Below are positions 9,659 to 19,400 of a DNA stretch of 64,000 nucleotides, piece after piece. The position numbers were made by a program, and so were the translations under genes. The stretch is from NCBI RefSeq assembly GCF_039592695.1, contig NZ_JBBUTK010000003.1:1-64000 (forward strand). The letters run 5' to 3'. The DNA comes from Flagellimonas_A sp039592695 (GTDB lineage Bacteria > Bacteroidota > Bacteroidia > Flavobacteriales > Flavobacteriaceae). The notes beneath the pieces are model-generated. The model had not been told where the DNA came from. It did not search any database and saw only the letters and a program-made list of their open reading frames with translations. How positions within the stretch are numbered: the first letter of the stretch is position 1; each line of letters opens with the position of its first letter.

Positions 9659-12600
9659 TTAGAATCTCATCCTCACGTTGAAACCTATACTTCTTGAAGT
9701 CGGCACGTTTGACCTTTCAATACCGAAACCGTCAGCACCTGATCCAAATAAGGTCGCTTCAGGATCGATATGAGGGACCTTAGCGTACAATAAAGCCAAG
9801 TTTCTTCCCTCAACACCCAAAGTCAAGCCCTTGATAAAGCTACCTTCCAATAACTTTGATGGGAAGGTGTATGAGATACTAGCCTCCCGAAGTTTTACAA
9901 AGGTTGCATCATATACAAAGGGTTCTGCCAAGCTGTTATCGTCCAGTGACTGCCAGAAATCCTGCGCACTAGAAAGAGGCACGTCATTGTCTCTTCTGTC
10001 AGTGATATTTCCTTCAGCATCCCGTGTCACGATGACACCCTGTGAATCGATAAACGACCCTTCTCTGTTACGGAGTGTCTCAACAACCAATCCTTCAGTC
10101 TGCAAATTTTCAACCGTGGAAGATTTCATCACCCCACCCCATCGGGCATCAACCGTGGCAGAAACGCTCAGGCCTTTATAGCTAAACGTATTTACAAAAC
10201 CACCTGTCCAATCTGGGAGCACAGAGCCTAAAATATCGGCTTCATCAGCCACCTGACGTCGACCTGTATTGGGGTCAATAATTACCCTACCTGTTTGTTC
10301 ATCCCTTAAGTAAGGAAAACCGAACAATTGGAATTCTTCTCCTGGCACAGCAACAACTTGCACACTATTGAATCCTGAAGCAATGACTACGCGTTCAACA
10401 CCTTCAGTTAAAGAAACCACCTCTGATTCTACCGTAGAAAAATTGATAGCGGTATTCCACGAGAAATCTCCAATTCTTAATGGGGTTGCATCAATGGCAA
10501 TCTCAAACCCTTCTTGATCGACACGACCCACATTTCTTGCGTTAAATGCAAAGCCTGTAGTCTCTGGTATTGGTACAGCTATAATCTGGTTATCGTTCTG
10601 ATTTTTAAAATAAGCAAAATCAAAGCCCAATCTACCATTGAAGAATCTCGCCTCTAAACCAAACTCATACGAGGTTTGTTCTTCCGGCAACAGGTTAGCT
10701 GCTGGTATCGTATTGTTGGCTGAATACGCCAATGCACCGTTGAATGGAAAGTTCAAATTCAGCCCATATTGCCCAGTAGCAGTAGTGACAGGGTTAAAAT
10801 TAAAATCCAATTGATAGGGCTGAGCATCATTACCTACCTGTGCCACACTGGCCCTTAACTTACCAAAAGTGAAGAAATCACTGGATATATCAAAGGCATC
10901 AGAAAAGACAAATGCCAAACTTGCCGAAGGATAAAAATAGGAATTATTATCATCCGGTAGAGTTGAAGAAAAGTCGTTTCTAGCGGTCAAAGTCAAGGTA
11001 GCCCAGTCTTTATAGCCCAATTCAGCTGACCCATAAATACCGAAGAGTCTCGCTTCAGAAAAATCTCTAACAGGAATAACCTGAGCAGCATTAGCAGGAC
11101 TAAAAAGTTCTGGAATTAATAAATCAACCCCTTCTATTTGCTGTCTTTCAAAGATACGTGCGTTGTATTGCATCCCTCCTAAAACTGTCAAGCTCAAGTC
11201 ATCACTTAGACTGGTATCATAAGTGGCAATGACGTCAGATGTGATTTCGTTTCTCCTGATGTTATCTGAGATAAAATCACCAAATAGTCGCCCGATAGTT
11301 CCTTTACTATTTTCAATAAAGCGTCTGTCATCTGCTAAATCAATACCCACTCGTGCTAAGATGCTGAAGCCGTCAAAAGGTTTGGCGGTCACTTGGAAGT
11401 TACCGAAGATACGATCTTCGTCTCTGCTGTTCAAATTCTCGTTACGCAGCCATAAAAGGTTATTGCTTTGTATGCCATCGTTGCCAATCAACGTATTGAT
11501 TTGATTACCAGAGGCATCAATCCATGGATCGTATAACCTTGGGTCAATAGAGTTGCTAAAAGCAGAAAGGCCTATAATATTGGGGTCATTGGCACCAACC
11601 GCGCCTGTTCCCCTAGTTTGCGTCGCTGCATATTGCAAACTAAACCTGGACTCTAACCATTGGTTATGGCGGACTCCAGCGTTCAATCCAACAGTAATCC
11701 TATCCAAGCTCGATCCGGGAAGAATACCTGTCTGGTTCAACGAAGTCACACTTAAACGATAGTCCAACCGCTCATCGGCATCGCCAATGGAGAAGTTATT
11801 GATACGTGTGACCCCAGTACGGAAAAACTCACGAACACCATTGTCCTCAATGGCCTGTAATTGACCGGGTTGATTCGTTATCGGTAGATTAGGCACAGTT
11901 TGGCCTACAATTCGTGGCCCCCAGTCACCTGCTGAACCAGGATTGTATTGCCCGTTAGTTCCGACAGCATACTGGTTTTGGTAATCAGGCACCCTGAACA
12001 GGCTATCAAACCTTAGCGAAGAGTTGAAAGAGACAGAAGCATTACCCCCCTCACCAGCACGGCCTTTTTTCGTGGTCACAATAATGGCACCAGCCGCAGC
12101 TCGTGAACCATAAAGCGCCGTTGCAGCAGCACCCTTCAAAACGTTGATGGATTCTACATCATCTGGGTTAATCAATGCTGCGCCGTTGGAAAAATCACGT
12201 GCACCGCTGATTCTGGTACCATTACCAGGCACCTGTGAGTCATTGATAAGTACTCCATCGACTACCCAGAGCGGATTGTTTCTACTACCCAATGAGGAAA
12301 CACCACGAACAATCACCTTTGAAGACCCCCCAAGGTTACCACTTGAGTTAGTGATTTGTACCCCGGTTACCTTACCCTGAAGTGAATTCGCAATATTGCT
12401 TTCACGGGCTTTAACAAGTTCCTCACCCTTGACTACATCGGTACCGTAACCAAGTGCTCTAGCCTGTCTTTGAATGCCAAGGGCTGTGACCACTACTTCT
12501 TCAAGTGCCTGTGCATCTTCTTGCATTTGCACGTCTATAGTGTTCGCGCTCCCTACCGTCCTGTCGACAGTGGCTTGTCCAATATAGCTATAGCGGAGTA

Positions 12601-12808
12601 CCTGGCCCACATCAGCGGCGATGGAGTAGTTTCCATCAAAATCTGTCTGTGTACCACTGGAAGTACCCACTACAACGATTGAAACTCCAGGTAAGGGAAG
12701 CCCATTTTGGTCCGTAACGTTACCTGAAATCGTCTTCTCCTGTGCAAAGGAGAATGAAAGGCATAACACCAACAAAGGTGTTAACACCCAAGTTAACTTT
12801 GATCTCAT
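9659..12808 (-). CDS. SusC/RagA-family TonB-dependent outer-membrane transporter
   Basis: The 1049-residue protein has a signal peptide (residues 1-22, ending SFSFA, then Q), an N-terminal carboxypeptidase-regulatory-like domain (residues ~25-105, GLPLPGVSIVVVGTSSGTQT), a TonB box region (EEVVVTALG), a plug domain with DVESINVLKGAAATALYGSR, and a long barrel ending in IGFNVRMRF with terminal Phe. These are the hallmarks of SusC/RagA transporters driven by TonB-ExbBD. It is first in the leftward operon with susD and a Calx-beta lipoprotein. The upstream 218 bp (12809-13026) is shared with the divergent rnhB and shows no clear operator. Confidence 0.93.
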   Translation of the reverse strand: MRSKLTWVLTPLLVLCLSFSFAQEKTISGNVTDQNGLPLPGVSIVVVGTSSGTQTDFDGNYSIAADVGQVLRYSYIGQATVDRTVGSANTIDVQMQEDAQALEEVVVTALGIQRQARALGYGTDVVKGEELVKARESNIANSLQGKVTGVQITNSSGNLGGSSKVIVRGVSSLGSRNNPLWVVDGVLINDSQVPGNGTRISGARDFSNGAALINPDDVESINVLKGAAATALYGSRAAAGAIIVTTKKGRAGEGGNASVSFNSSLRFDSLFRVPDYQNQYAVGTNGQYNPGSAGDWGPRIVGQTVPNLPITNQPGQLQAIEDNGVREFFRTGVTRINNFSIGDADERLDYRLSVTSLNQTGILPGSSLDRITVGLNAGVRHNQWLESRFSLQYAATQTRGTGAVGANDPNIIGLSAFSNSIDPRLYDPWIDASGNQINTLIGNDGIQSNNLLWLRNENLNSRDEDRIFGNFQVTAKPFDGFSILARVGIDLADDRRFIENSKGTIGRLFGDFISDNIRRNEITSDVIATYDTSLSDDLSLTVLGGMQYNARIFERQQIEGVDLLIPELFSPANAAQVIPVRDFSEARLFGIYGSAELGYKDWATLTLTARNDFSSTLPDDNNSYFYPSASLAFVFSDAFDISSDFFTFGKLRASVAQVGNDAQPYQLDFNFNPVTTATGQYGLNLNFPFNGALAYSANNTIPAANLLPEEQTSYEFGLEARFFNGRLGFDFAYFKNQNDNQIIAVPIPETTGFAFNARNVGRVDQEGFEIAIDATPLRIGDFSWNTAINFSTVESEVVSLTEGVERVVIASGFNSVQVVAVPGEEFQLFGFPYLRDEQTGRVIIDPNTGRRQVADEADILGSVLPDWTGGFVNTFSYKGLSVSATVDARWGGVMKSSTVENLQTEGLVVETLRNREGSFIDSQGVIVTRDAEGNITDRRDNDVPLSSAQDFWQSLDDNSLAEPFVYDATFVKLREASISYTFPSKLLEGSFIKGLTLGVEGRNLALLYAKVPHIDPEATLFGSGADGFGIERSNVPTSRSIGFNVRMRF

Positions 12809-13026
12809 TTATTCGAATTTTTGAATTAGTCTGCGCCAAAAATCATAATAAATGGTTAAAAAACCAAAAAATAAAAGGCTTAAGCCCCCAGTAATGTTAA
12901 ATTAGGCTTAATATTTATTGAAAAAACCTTCACTCCCAGCATCAATTGCATAATGTTCATTTTTTTAACATTATATCCATTTTGATTTCAAACCCATTGT
13001 AGGATTTTATCTCACATTTATACGAA

Positions 13027-13623
13027 ATGCTCCAAAAAAAATATAATTCATTTCTTGAAGCAGGCACCGATGAGGCAGGCAGGGGGTGTTTGGCAGGCCC
13101 CGTGACCGCTGCCGCGGTTATACTGCCAAAAGATTTTGAAAATGATATACTGACAGATTCAAAATTGCTCACTGAATTGAAGCGAGATTTACTTAAACCG
13201 ATAATTGAAAAAGAAGCTGTTTCGTTTGCTGTCAGTCACATTCAACCTATTGAAATTGATACCATCAACATTTTGAACGCTTCCATCTTGGCGATGCACC
13301 ATGCTTTGGACAATTTGACAAAAGTCCCGGAATTTATCATTGTCGATGGCAATAGGTTCAAAACCTTTAAAGCGATTCCACATAAATGCATTGTCAAAGG
13401 GGATAGCAAATACCTCAGCATTGCTGCAGCTTCCATTCTTGCCAAAACTTATAGGGATGGGTTGATGGCCAAACTGCATCAGGAATATCCTATGTACAAT
13501 TGGATCAGAAACAAGGGCTATCCAACCAAAGAACATCGGGAAGCCATCAAAAAATATGGACTAAGCCCCCATCATCGAAAAAGTTTCAAACAGCTGCCCG
13601 ACCAATTGGCATTGGATATTTAA
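13027..13623 (+). CDS. rnhB: ribonuclease HII
   Basis: The 198-residue product carries the RNase HII core: GTDEAGRGCLAGPV near residues 13-26 (catalytic Asp-Glu), IVDGNRF, and KGDSKYLSIAAASILAKTYRD with the later catalytic acids. The C-terminal YNWIRNKGYPTKEHREAI is typical of the family. The enzyme cuts the RNA strand of RNA-DNA hybrids and removes misincorporated ribonucleotides, using Mg2+ or Mn2+. Length is normal. The following lipoprotein gene begins 30 bp downstream on the same strand and may be co-transcribed. Confidence 0.96.
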   Translation: MLQKKYNSFLEAGTDEAGRGCLAGPVTAAAVILPKDFENDILTDSKLLTELKRDLLKPIIEKEAVSFAVSHIQPIEIDTINILNASILAMHHALDNLTKVPEFIIVDGNRFKTFKAIPHKCIVKGDSKYLSIAAASILAKTYRDGLMAKLHQEYPMYNWIRNKGYPTKEHREAIKKYGLSPHHRKSFKQLPDQLALDI

Positions 13624-13653
13624 ATGACCTACATTTGTCACTAAACCAACGTA

Positions 13654-16119
13654 ATGAGCTGTAAAGGGGCGATACTTCTTCTTCTAACCACTTTGATACT
13701 CTCTTGTACCACCAAAAAAAACCGACTTGAAAATCCCCTTTCAATATTACCGAAAGACCCTGCATTCATACTTCGTATAAACGATATGGCCCAATTTAGA
13801 AGTGAGGTCAAAAACAATGATTTTTTGGTGCAGTATAACAATATGCTGCTTTTCAAGTCTATGCAATCGTTGATTGGTGACTTGGAGTATGTAAATGCCC
13901 AGAACGACTGTCTTGTGGGGTTTTATAAATCTAATAGCGATGATACATCGCATTTTGTGCTGCTAGCGGATGAAAAAGAAGTTTTCTTCGACCTCCAAAA
14001 AGCAAATCAAAAACAAGTTGAAAAGCTCACTTATAAAGATTTGGTTATTACCCGCTACGAAGCAGATGGTTCCATTTTTTTTGGTGCCCACATTGGAGAA
14101 AAACTTGTCTTTAGCAATTCTGAAGATTTGCTGAAAACCGCGGCAAATTCTGATCAGAGCTTCCAAATTTCGCAAACATTAAAAAAGTTGTTTGAAGCAG
14201 CAGACAATCACAAATCTGCCAACCTATTTATGCAGCCAAGCGAAATGCCTTTTGTTTTCCGTTCTAAAGACACTGAACACCAAACTGATGAAACTAAATA
14301 TAACGATTGGCTTTCTCTTGATTTCAATGCATCCCAAAATATGCTGAACTTAAGCGGCATTGAAATTACAAATGATTCGTTGCCCAATTTTTTATCATTG
14401 TTCAAAGATGTAGAACCTTTGACCAATAGCACTGCGTCAATGGCGCCTGCTGATGCCGACGGCATCTTATCCTACACATTTAACGATTATTCTTCTTTCG
14501 CCAAAAATCGTGATGCCTACCTTGAAAAACCATCTCAAAGCGATACCCTTTTTAATACTATCGAAGAGGTGGGCGTGATTGTATTAAATAGCGAAAAAGC
14601 AATAACCTTGGGGTCATTTGGCACCAACAATATTGCTGAATTTCTCACTTCCAAAAAAGTAAGGGTTTCTGATTATCAAGGTGCCGAAATTACTGAACTT
14701 GGTGATTTGGACCTCATCAACGAGACCTTCAATCCTTTGTTCAAGGGTTTTGCACCAAAATTCTACACCATCATAGAGAACACCTTTGTGTTCTGCGAGA
14801 AACAGGAAACCCTGAAAAAAATAATCAGTGATTATAAGAGAGGTACCACCTTTGATACCACGCCTGCTTATGAAAGTGGCATGGAATTTCTGGCCAGTGA
14901 ATCGAATATTTTGCTGCTATCCACTTCTGACGGCATGGATTATTTCATTAAAAATGAAATGCTTCCAAACCTGTTTTCTGATTTTAAACCCAATGAGCTC
15001 AAAAACCATGTCTTCTCTGCCCAAGCCATCGCCGATAAAACATTCTTTCATACCAGTTTTACGATTTCAGAAGTTGGTAAAACTTCAGAAAACAATACCG
15101 TAACCCGACTGTTTACATTAGAGTTGGATGCCGATCTGGCCACAAATCCACAATTTGTCAAAAACCACCGCACCAACAAACAGGAGATTGTCGTACAAGA
15201 CAATGACAACAACCTCTATTTGATTTCCACGGAAGGAAAAGTACTTTGGAAAAAGCAGCTCAACGGAAGGGTGCAGGGTAGGATTGAGCAGGTCGACCTA
15301 TACAAAAATGGCAAACTGCAATTGGCATTCTCTACCAACAATGAATTTTTGATCTTGGACAGAAACGGTGAGGTTGTTGAACCCTTTAACATGAAATTTG
15401 AAGGCGGAAACTTGAATGCACTGGCGGTTTTTGATTATGAAAAAAGAAAAGACTACCGCTTTGTGGTAACCCAAGGGCAAAAAGTGTTCATGTACAACCG
15501 AAAGGGTGACATTGTGAAAGGATTCAAATATACCGAGACCGAGAGCCCCATTATCGCAAAACCCTCACATTTTAGGTTGGGCAATAGAGATTATCTAACC
15601 TTTCAACTTGAGAATGGGGCATTGAAAATACGCCACCGAGCTGGCCAAGAGCGCATCAAGGTCAACAAAAAAATAGATTTCTCTGAAAATGGTATCTTTC
15701 TCTACAAAGACAAGTTTTCTGTCACCGATAAAAACGGGGTGCTTCATCAAGTTGCCACCAATGGAAAACTGACCCAAACAGACTTCAATCTCAACAAAGA
15801 CCATGGCATGTATGCGACAAGCAAAACCCTGGCCCTGACGAATGAAAACATACTGAGCATCAAGGGCAAGAAGGTCGAGCTTGAGCTCGGTGTCTATACC
15901 GCACCGAAAATATTTTATGTCTACGACAAAATATATGTGGCGGTGACCGATATTCAAAACAAAAAAATATACCTGTACGATAGCCAGGCCAAACCCACTC
16001 CTAACTTTCCAGTTTTTGGCGGTTCAATGATTGATTTAATGGATATTGACAATGACCGAAAACTGGAGCTCGTAGCCAAAGACCAAGAAAACTCACTGAT
16101 TGTATACAAGGCAAATTAG
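13654..16119 (+). CDS. large lipoprotein of unknown function with propeller-like C-terminus
   Basis: The 821-residue protein has a lipoprotein signal (MSCKGAILLLLTTLILSC, Cys18). Residues ~20-480 resemble DUF3352-like sequences (PKDPAFILRINDMAQF, repeated phenylalanine-rich blocks). Residues ~490-821 look like a beta-propeller with PQQ/WD-like units (LISTEGKVLWKKQL, LILDRNGEVV, MYNRKGDIVKGF, IDLMDIDNDRKLELV). No catalytic residues are recognisable. It follows rnhB by 30 bp. Function unknown; an envelope role is inferred only from the lipoprotein signal. Downstream to 16244 there is no gene. Confidence 0.7.
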   Translation: MSCKGAILLLLTTLILSCTTKKNRLENPLSILPKDPAFILRINDMAQFRSEVKNNDFLVQYNNMLLFKSMQSLIGDLEYVNAQNDCLVGFYKSNSDDTSHFVLLADEKEVFFDLQKANQKQVEKLTYKDLVITRYEADGSIFFGAHIGEKLVFSNSEDLLKTAANSDQSFQISQTLKKLFEAADNHKSANLFMQPSEMPFVFRSKDTEHQTDETKYNDWLSLDFNASQNMLNLSGIEITNDSLPNFLSLFKDVEPLTNSTASMAPADADGILSYTFNDYSSFAKNRDAYLEKPSQSDTLFNTIEEVGVIVLNSEKAITLGSFGTNNIAEFLTSKKVRVSDYQGAEITELGDLDLINETFNPLFKGFAPKFYTIIENTFVFCEKQETLKKIISDYKRGTTFDTTPAYESGMEFLASESNILLLSTSDGMDYFIKNEMLPNLFSDFKPNELKNHVFSAQAIADKTFFHTSFTISEVGKTSENNTVTRLFTLELDADLATNPQFVKNHRTNKQEIVVQDNDNNLYLISTEGKVLWKKQLNGRVQGRIEQVDLYKNGKLQLAFSTNNEFLILDRNGEVVEPFNMKFEGGNLNALAVFDYEKRKDYRFVVTQGQKVFMYNRKGDIVKGFKYTETESPIIAKPSHFRLGNRDYLTFQLENGALKIRHRAGQERIKVNKKIDFSENGIFLYKDKFSVTDKNGVLHQVATNGKLTQTDFNLNKDHGMYATSKTLALTNENILSIKGKKVELELGVYTAPKIFYVYDKIYVAVTDIQNKKIYLYDSQAKPTPNFPVFGGSMIDLMDIDNDRKLELVAKDQENSLIVYKAN

Positions 16120-16244
16120 CGGCAGCACACACAGGTTTTTAGGCTAAATACACATCAATCAGTACATAACCTTCCTATTTTTTTTACATTACATTCCATA
16201 GATTTTTATATTTTAAGTACCACAAAATCAAACACTAAAGCAAA

Positions 16245-17582
16245 ATGAAAACATTCCCTAAGGGCAGCCTTTTCTTGGCATTGCTCACAATTTTTATTTT
16301 TTCTGTAGACGGAAATGCCCAAATACTGAAAAAACTGGGCAAAAGAGCCGAAAGAGCAGCTGAACGCACCATTGAACGACGGGTAGACAAAGAAACCTCT
16401 GAAAAGACCGATGAAGTTCTCGACAGTATTCTGGAACCCGGCAAAAAAGGAAAACAAAAAAACCCCATCCCGAACAAGCCTAACCCCACTGGAGGCGAAC
16501 AAGGAGGAACAGGAAACGACCAAGGTGGCATTAACAATCCCGCTGATGGTTCAGACAATGGCCCTAAGACCATTGAAGTCTACAGCAAATTCGACTTCGT
16601 GCCAGGCGATAAGCAATTGTTTTTCGATGATTTTGCCAATGATTTCATCGGGGACTTCCCTTCAAGATGGAATACCAATGCTGGCGGCGAAGTGGTCACC
16701 TTGGGCGATTCGCCCCAAAAATGGCTGGAAGTGAAATCGGGTTTCAACATCTATTACATACCTGATGTACCACAATTGCCAGAGGATTATACCATTGAAT
16801 TTGATATCGCAGGGGTGGGTATAGACAAGCACACCTCATCTACGGCGCAACTCAGTATTACCCTTAGTGATGATGACCAATTCAAAAGTGGTAGAAATTT
16901 TGTCTTCGCCGAGATACCCTATTGCCAGTATGGTGCCGTTGGAATTACGGTAGAGAACAGCATCAATGGTAAAAGGCAGATTCGTAGCACTGTGCAGGCA
17001 GATATACGCGATGAAATTTTGGAAATGCCCCATGTCTCCATCGCCGTAAACGGTCAACGTTTTAGGCTTTGGGTCAATGAAGTGAAATATATCGATGTGC
17101 CAAGGCTGGTGCCTACAGGAGCTGTACTGCACACCATAAAATTCAATGCAAAACAGTTCAAGGATGGTAAAGAGCAGGTCTTTATTACCAATCTCAAAGT
17201 CGCCGAAGGTGGTGTAGACCTGCGTCGAAAATTGATTTCTGAGGGAAAAATATCCACAAACGGAATTCTATTCGATTCCGGCTCTGCCAACATCAAACCT
17301 GAATCCATGGGCATTATCCGCCAGATTTTTCAAGTCTTGCAACAAGATGCTTCCATCAATCTGAAAATTGTCGGCCATACCGATGCTGATGGAGGTGATG
17401 ACACCAACATGGCATTGTCTAAGAAAAGAGCTGATGCCGTTAAAAATGCACTGGTCAGCGTTTACGGAGTCGATGGTAATCGCTTATCAACAGAAGGAAA
17501 AGGAGAAAGTGAGCCTGTAGCCGACAATACATCCCCGGAAGGAAAATCGCAAAACCGTCGTGTAGAATTCATAAAACAATGA
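16245..17582 (+). CDS. OmpA-family protein with peptidoglycan-binding C-terminus
   Basis: The 445-residue protein has a signal peptide (residues 1-24, ending DGNA, then Q) and a charged alpha-helical and Pro/Gly-rich linker to residue ~110. A central beta-sandwich-like domain covers ~115-325 (FFDDFANDFIGDFPSRW..., suggesting a lectin-like fold). The C-terminal OmpA domain (~335-445) has ILFDSGSANIKPES, IVGHTDADGGDDTNMALSKKRA and NRRVEFIK, including the Asp and Arg that bind diaminopimelate in this family. It should tether outer membrane and peptidoglycan. Its stop overlaps the next start by 4 bp (ATGA), indicating coupled translation. Confidence 0.87.
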   Translation: MKTFPKGSLFLALLTIFIFSVDGNAQILKKLGKRAERAAERTIERRVDKETSEKTDEVLDSILEPGKKGKQKNPIPNKPNPTGGEQGGTGNDQGGINNPADGSDNGPKTIEVYSKFDFVPGDKQLFFDDFANDFIGDFPSRWNTNAGGEVVTLGDSPQKWLEVKSGFNIYYIPDVPQLPEDYTIEFDIAGVGIDKHTSSTAQLSITLSDDDQFKSGRNFVFAEIPYCQYGAVGITVENSINGKRQIRSTVQADIRDEILEMPHVSIAVNGQRFRLWVNEVKYIDVPRLVPTGAVLHTIKFNAKQFKDGKEQVFITNLKVAEGGVDLRRKLISEGKISTNGILFDSGSANIKPESMGIIRQIFQVLQQDASINLKIVGHTDADGGDDTNMALSKKRADAVKNALVSVYGVDGNRLSTEGKGESEPVADNTSPEGKSQNRRVEFIKQ

Positions 17583-18277
17583 ACCAAATGAAAAAATTGA
17601 TTCTCCCACTGTTGTTGATTGCATTTGCGTTCAACTTTTCGAATGCGCAAAACGCATGCAGCCAATATTATGTGTTGGAAGATGGTGTAACTTATGAATA
17701 CACCAACTACAATAAAAAGGGCAAAGAAGACGGCACATTTACCTATACTGTAGACGATGTAGATGGTAGTGGCGATTCTGTCTCTGCGACCATGACCATG
17801 CAAATGACCGATAAAAAAGGAAATACCTATGATTCAGAATACGGAATTAGCTGCGAAGGTGATGTCGTAAAAATCGATTTTAAATCACTGATGAATGAAC
17901 AGATGATGAGCCAGTTCGGTGATGTAGAGGTTGATATGTCCGGTACGGATATTGAGCTGCCCAATAATCTATCGGTGGGCCAGGAGCTAGACGATGCCAA
18001 TATTGAGATGAAAATGAAAATGGGCGGTATGAACATGAACATGAATGTAGAGACCGTAAACCGTAAAGTGGAAAAAAAGGAAATCATTACTACCCCCGCG
18101 GGAAAGTTTCCCTGTTTTGTCATCTACAGCGAGAATAAATCAAAGATGATGATGGCTAACCAAACCTTTCCTTCAAGAATGTGGTTGGCAGAGGGTGTCG
18201 GCATGATCAAGCAAGAGACTTATAACAAAAAAGGGGATCTTACAGGTTATATGGAATTGACCAAGTTCAGTAAATGA
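17579..18277 (+). CDS. secreted TapB/DUF3108-like protein
   Basis: The 232-residue protein has a signal peptide (MKKLILPLLLIAFAFNFSNA, from the second Met at 17588; the ATG at 17579 overlaps the OmpA stop). The mature part is beta-rich with a Met-rich stretch (MKMKMGGMNMNMN), then PAGKFPCFVIYSENK and MWLAEGVGMIKQETYNKKG, the pattern of DUF3108/TapB-like periplasmic proteins. Function unknown. Coupling to the OmpA-family gene suggests a shared envelope role (inference). Confidence 0.7.
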   Translation: MNQMKKLILPLLLIAFAFNFSNAQNACSQYYVLEDGVTYEYTNYNKKGKEDGTFTYTVDDVDGSGDSVSATMTMQMTDKKGNTYDSEYGISCEGDVVKIDFKSLMNEQMMSQFGDVEVDMSGTDIELPNNLSVGQELDDANIEMKMKMGGMNMNMNVETVNRKVEKKEIITTPAGKFPCFVIYSENKSKMMMANQTFPSRMWLAEGVGMIKQETYNKKGDLTGYMELTKFSK

Positions 18278-18345
18278 CGTCTGTTCAATTTACAAAAAGT
18301 GAAAAATAGAGCGTAGTGACATGCACTTCTCGGTAACATGATACT

Positions 18346-19386
18346 ATGAAAAAATGGATTGTGATAATCGTATGCATTATATGCTTCATAAATGGAGTGC
18401 ACGCCCAGTGTTTAGCTCCTGTAGGTGCAGCAAGCAGTATTCCGGCCAATCCAGTTGATAAAATCAACCGTCGTTTTAAGTTCGATTATAAAATAAGTTC
18501 TGATTTGGAATATGCCATTGAAGGTGATGTTCAGCACTTCACCATGGATTATTATGTCAACACAGCAGATGGGTCAATCTTGTTTCCGAGTGGTCCTTTA
18601 GGCTTTTTTAAGAACAATTTGGGTGTCTACCAAAGTACGCGGGGACGAATAGATGGCGCGGTTTGGCTGGCCAACGGACAACTCGTTACCTATGTTTATG
18701 ACAGATATAATAATGAGCACAGGGCAATCACAAGGCAAAGCAGCCAGACAGCAAATATCAGAATTGAAAACGATCTTATTTATTCAATGCATTTTTTCTC
18801 AAAATCAGAAGAACGCAATAAGATTCCAGAGCCTATGCCATCCCATGTTAATTGGGACACGCCAACCCAGGGGTATGTGGCAGAAATGAGGGAGCCCAAA
18901 ACCGGGCTAAACAATATATGGACAATGTATTTTGATACTGCTCCGACACCTATAAAGACTACTGCAGTCATGGTTGGATTTATGGTCGGCATCTTAAAGG
19001 ATATGAGCGATGCGAAGTGCAATCGATTAATCGTTTATAATAAAGTGAATATTGGCGGACCGGAATCTGGAAATTATATTCAGGTAACTCTAAATTCTAT
19101 GATTCCTTCAGGAATTACATTCGATGCCAGCGAATATAAACCCATGATCGTTGGTGGCGATGAGGATTCCGACATAGAAGTCGAAACAGCTTATTTCGAA
19201 GAAAAAATGGGGGAAATTCTGTTGAGGAAAGAGACATTGAGGGAAAAGCGGAAAATCTGTGGTTCAGACTATTGCCGAGAAATGATAGATAAAGAACTGG
19301 AAGAATTAACGGAACGTGAAGAAAGGCTCAATTGTCGGATGGCAAAGGCTATGGGATTGGAGGATATGATGGATGAATGTCACTAA
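18346..19386 (+). CDS. secreted protein of unknown function with helical C-terminus
   Basis: The 346-residue product has a signal peptide (MKKWIVIIVCIICFINGVHA, then Q). The middle is beta-rich with no family I recognise. The last ~75 residues are strongly charged and helical (EEKMGEILLRKETLREKRK, EELTEREERLNCRMAK), probably a coiled coil, with Cys pairs in CGSDYCREM and near the C-terminus (ending DECH). It sits in a run of secreted-protein genes; the next gene starts 15 bp after its stop. Confidence 0.6.
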   Translation: MKKWIVIIVCIICFINGVHAQCLAPVGAASSIPANPVDKINRRFKFDYKISSDLEYAIEGDVQHFTMDYYVNTADGSILFPSGPLGFFKNNLGVYQSTRGRIDGAVWLANGQLVTYVYDRYNNEHRAITRQSSQTANIRIENDLIYSMHFFSKSEERNKIPEPMPSHVNWDTPTQGYVAEMREPKTGLNNIWTMYFDTAPTPIKTTAVMVGFMVGILKDMSDAKCNRLIVYNKVNIGGPESGNYIQVTLNSMIPSGITFDASEYKPMIVGGDEDSDIEVETAYFEEKMGEILLRKETLREKRKICGSDYCREMIDKELEELTEREERLNCRMAKAMGLEDMMDECH

Positions 19387-19400
19387 ATAAATTTCAAACC

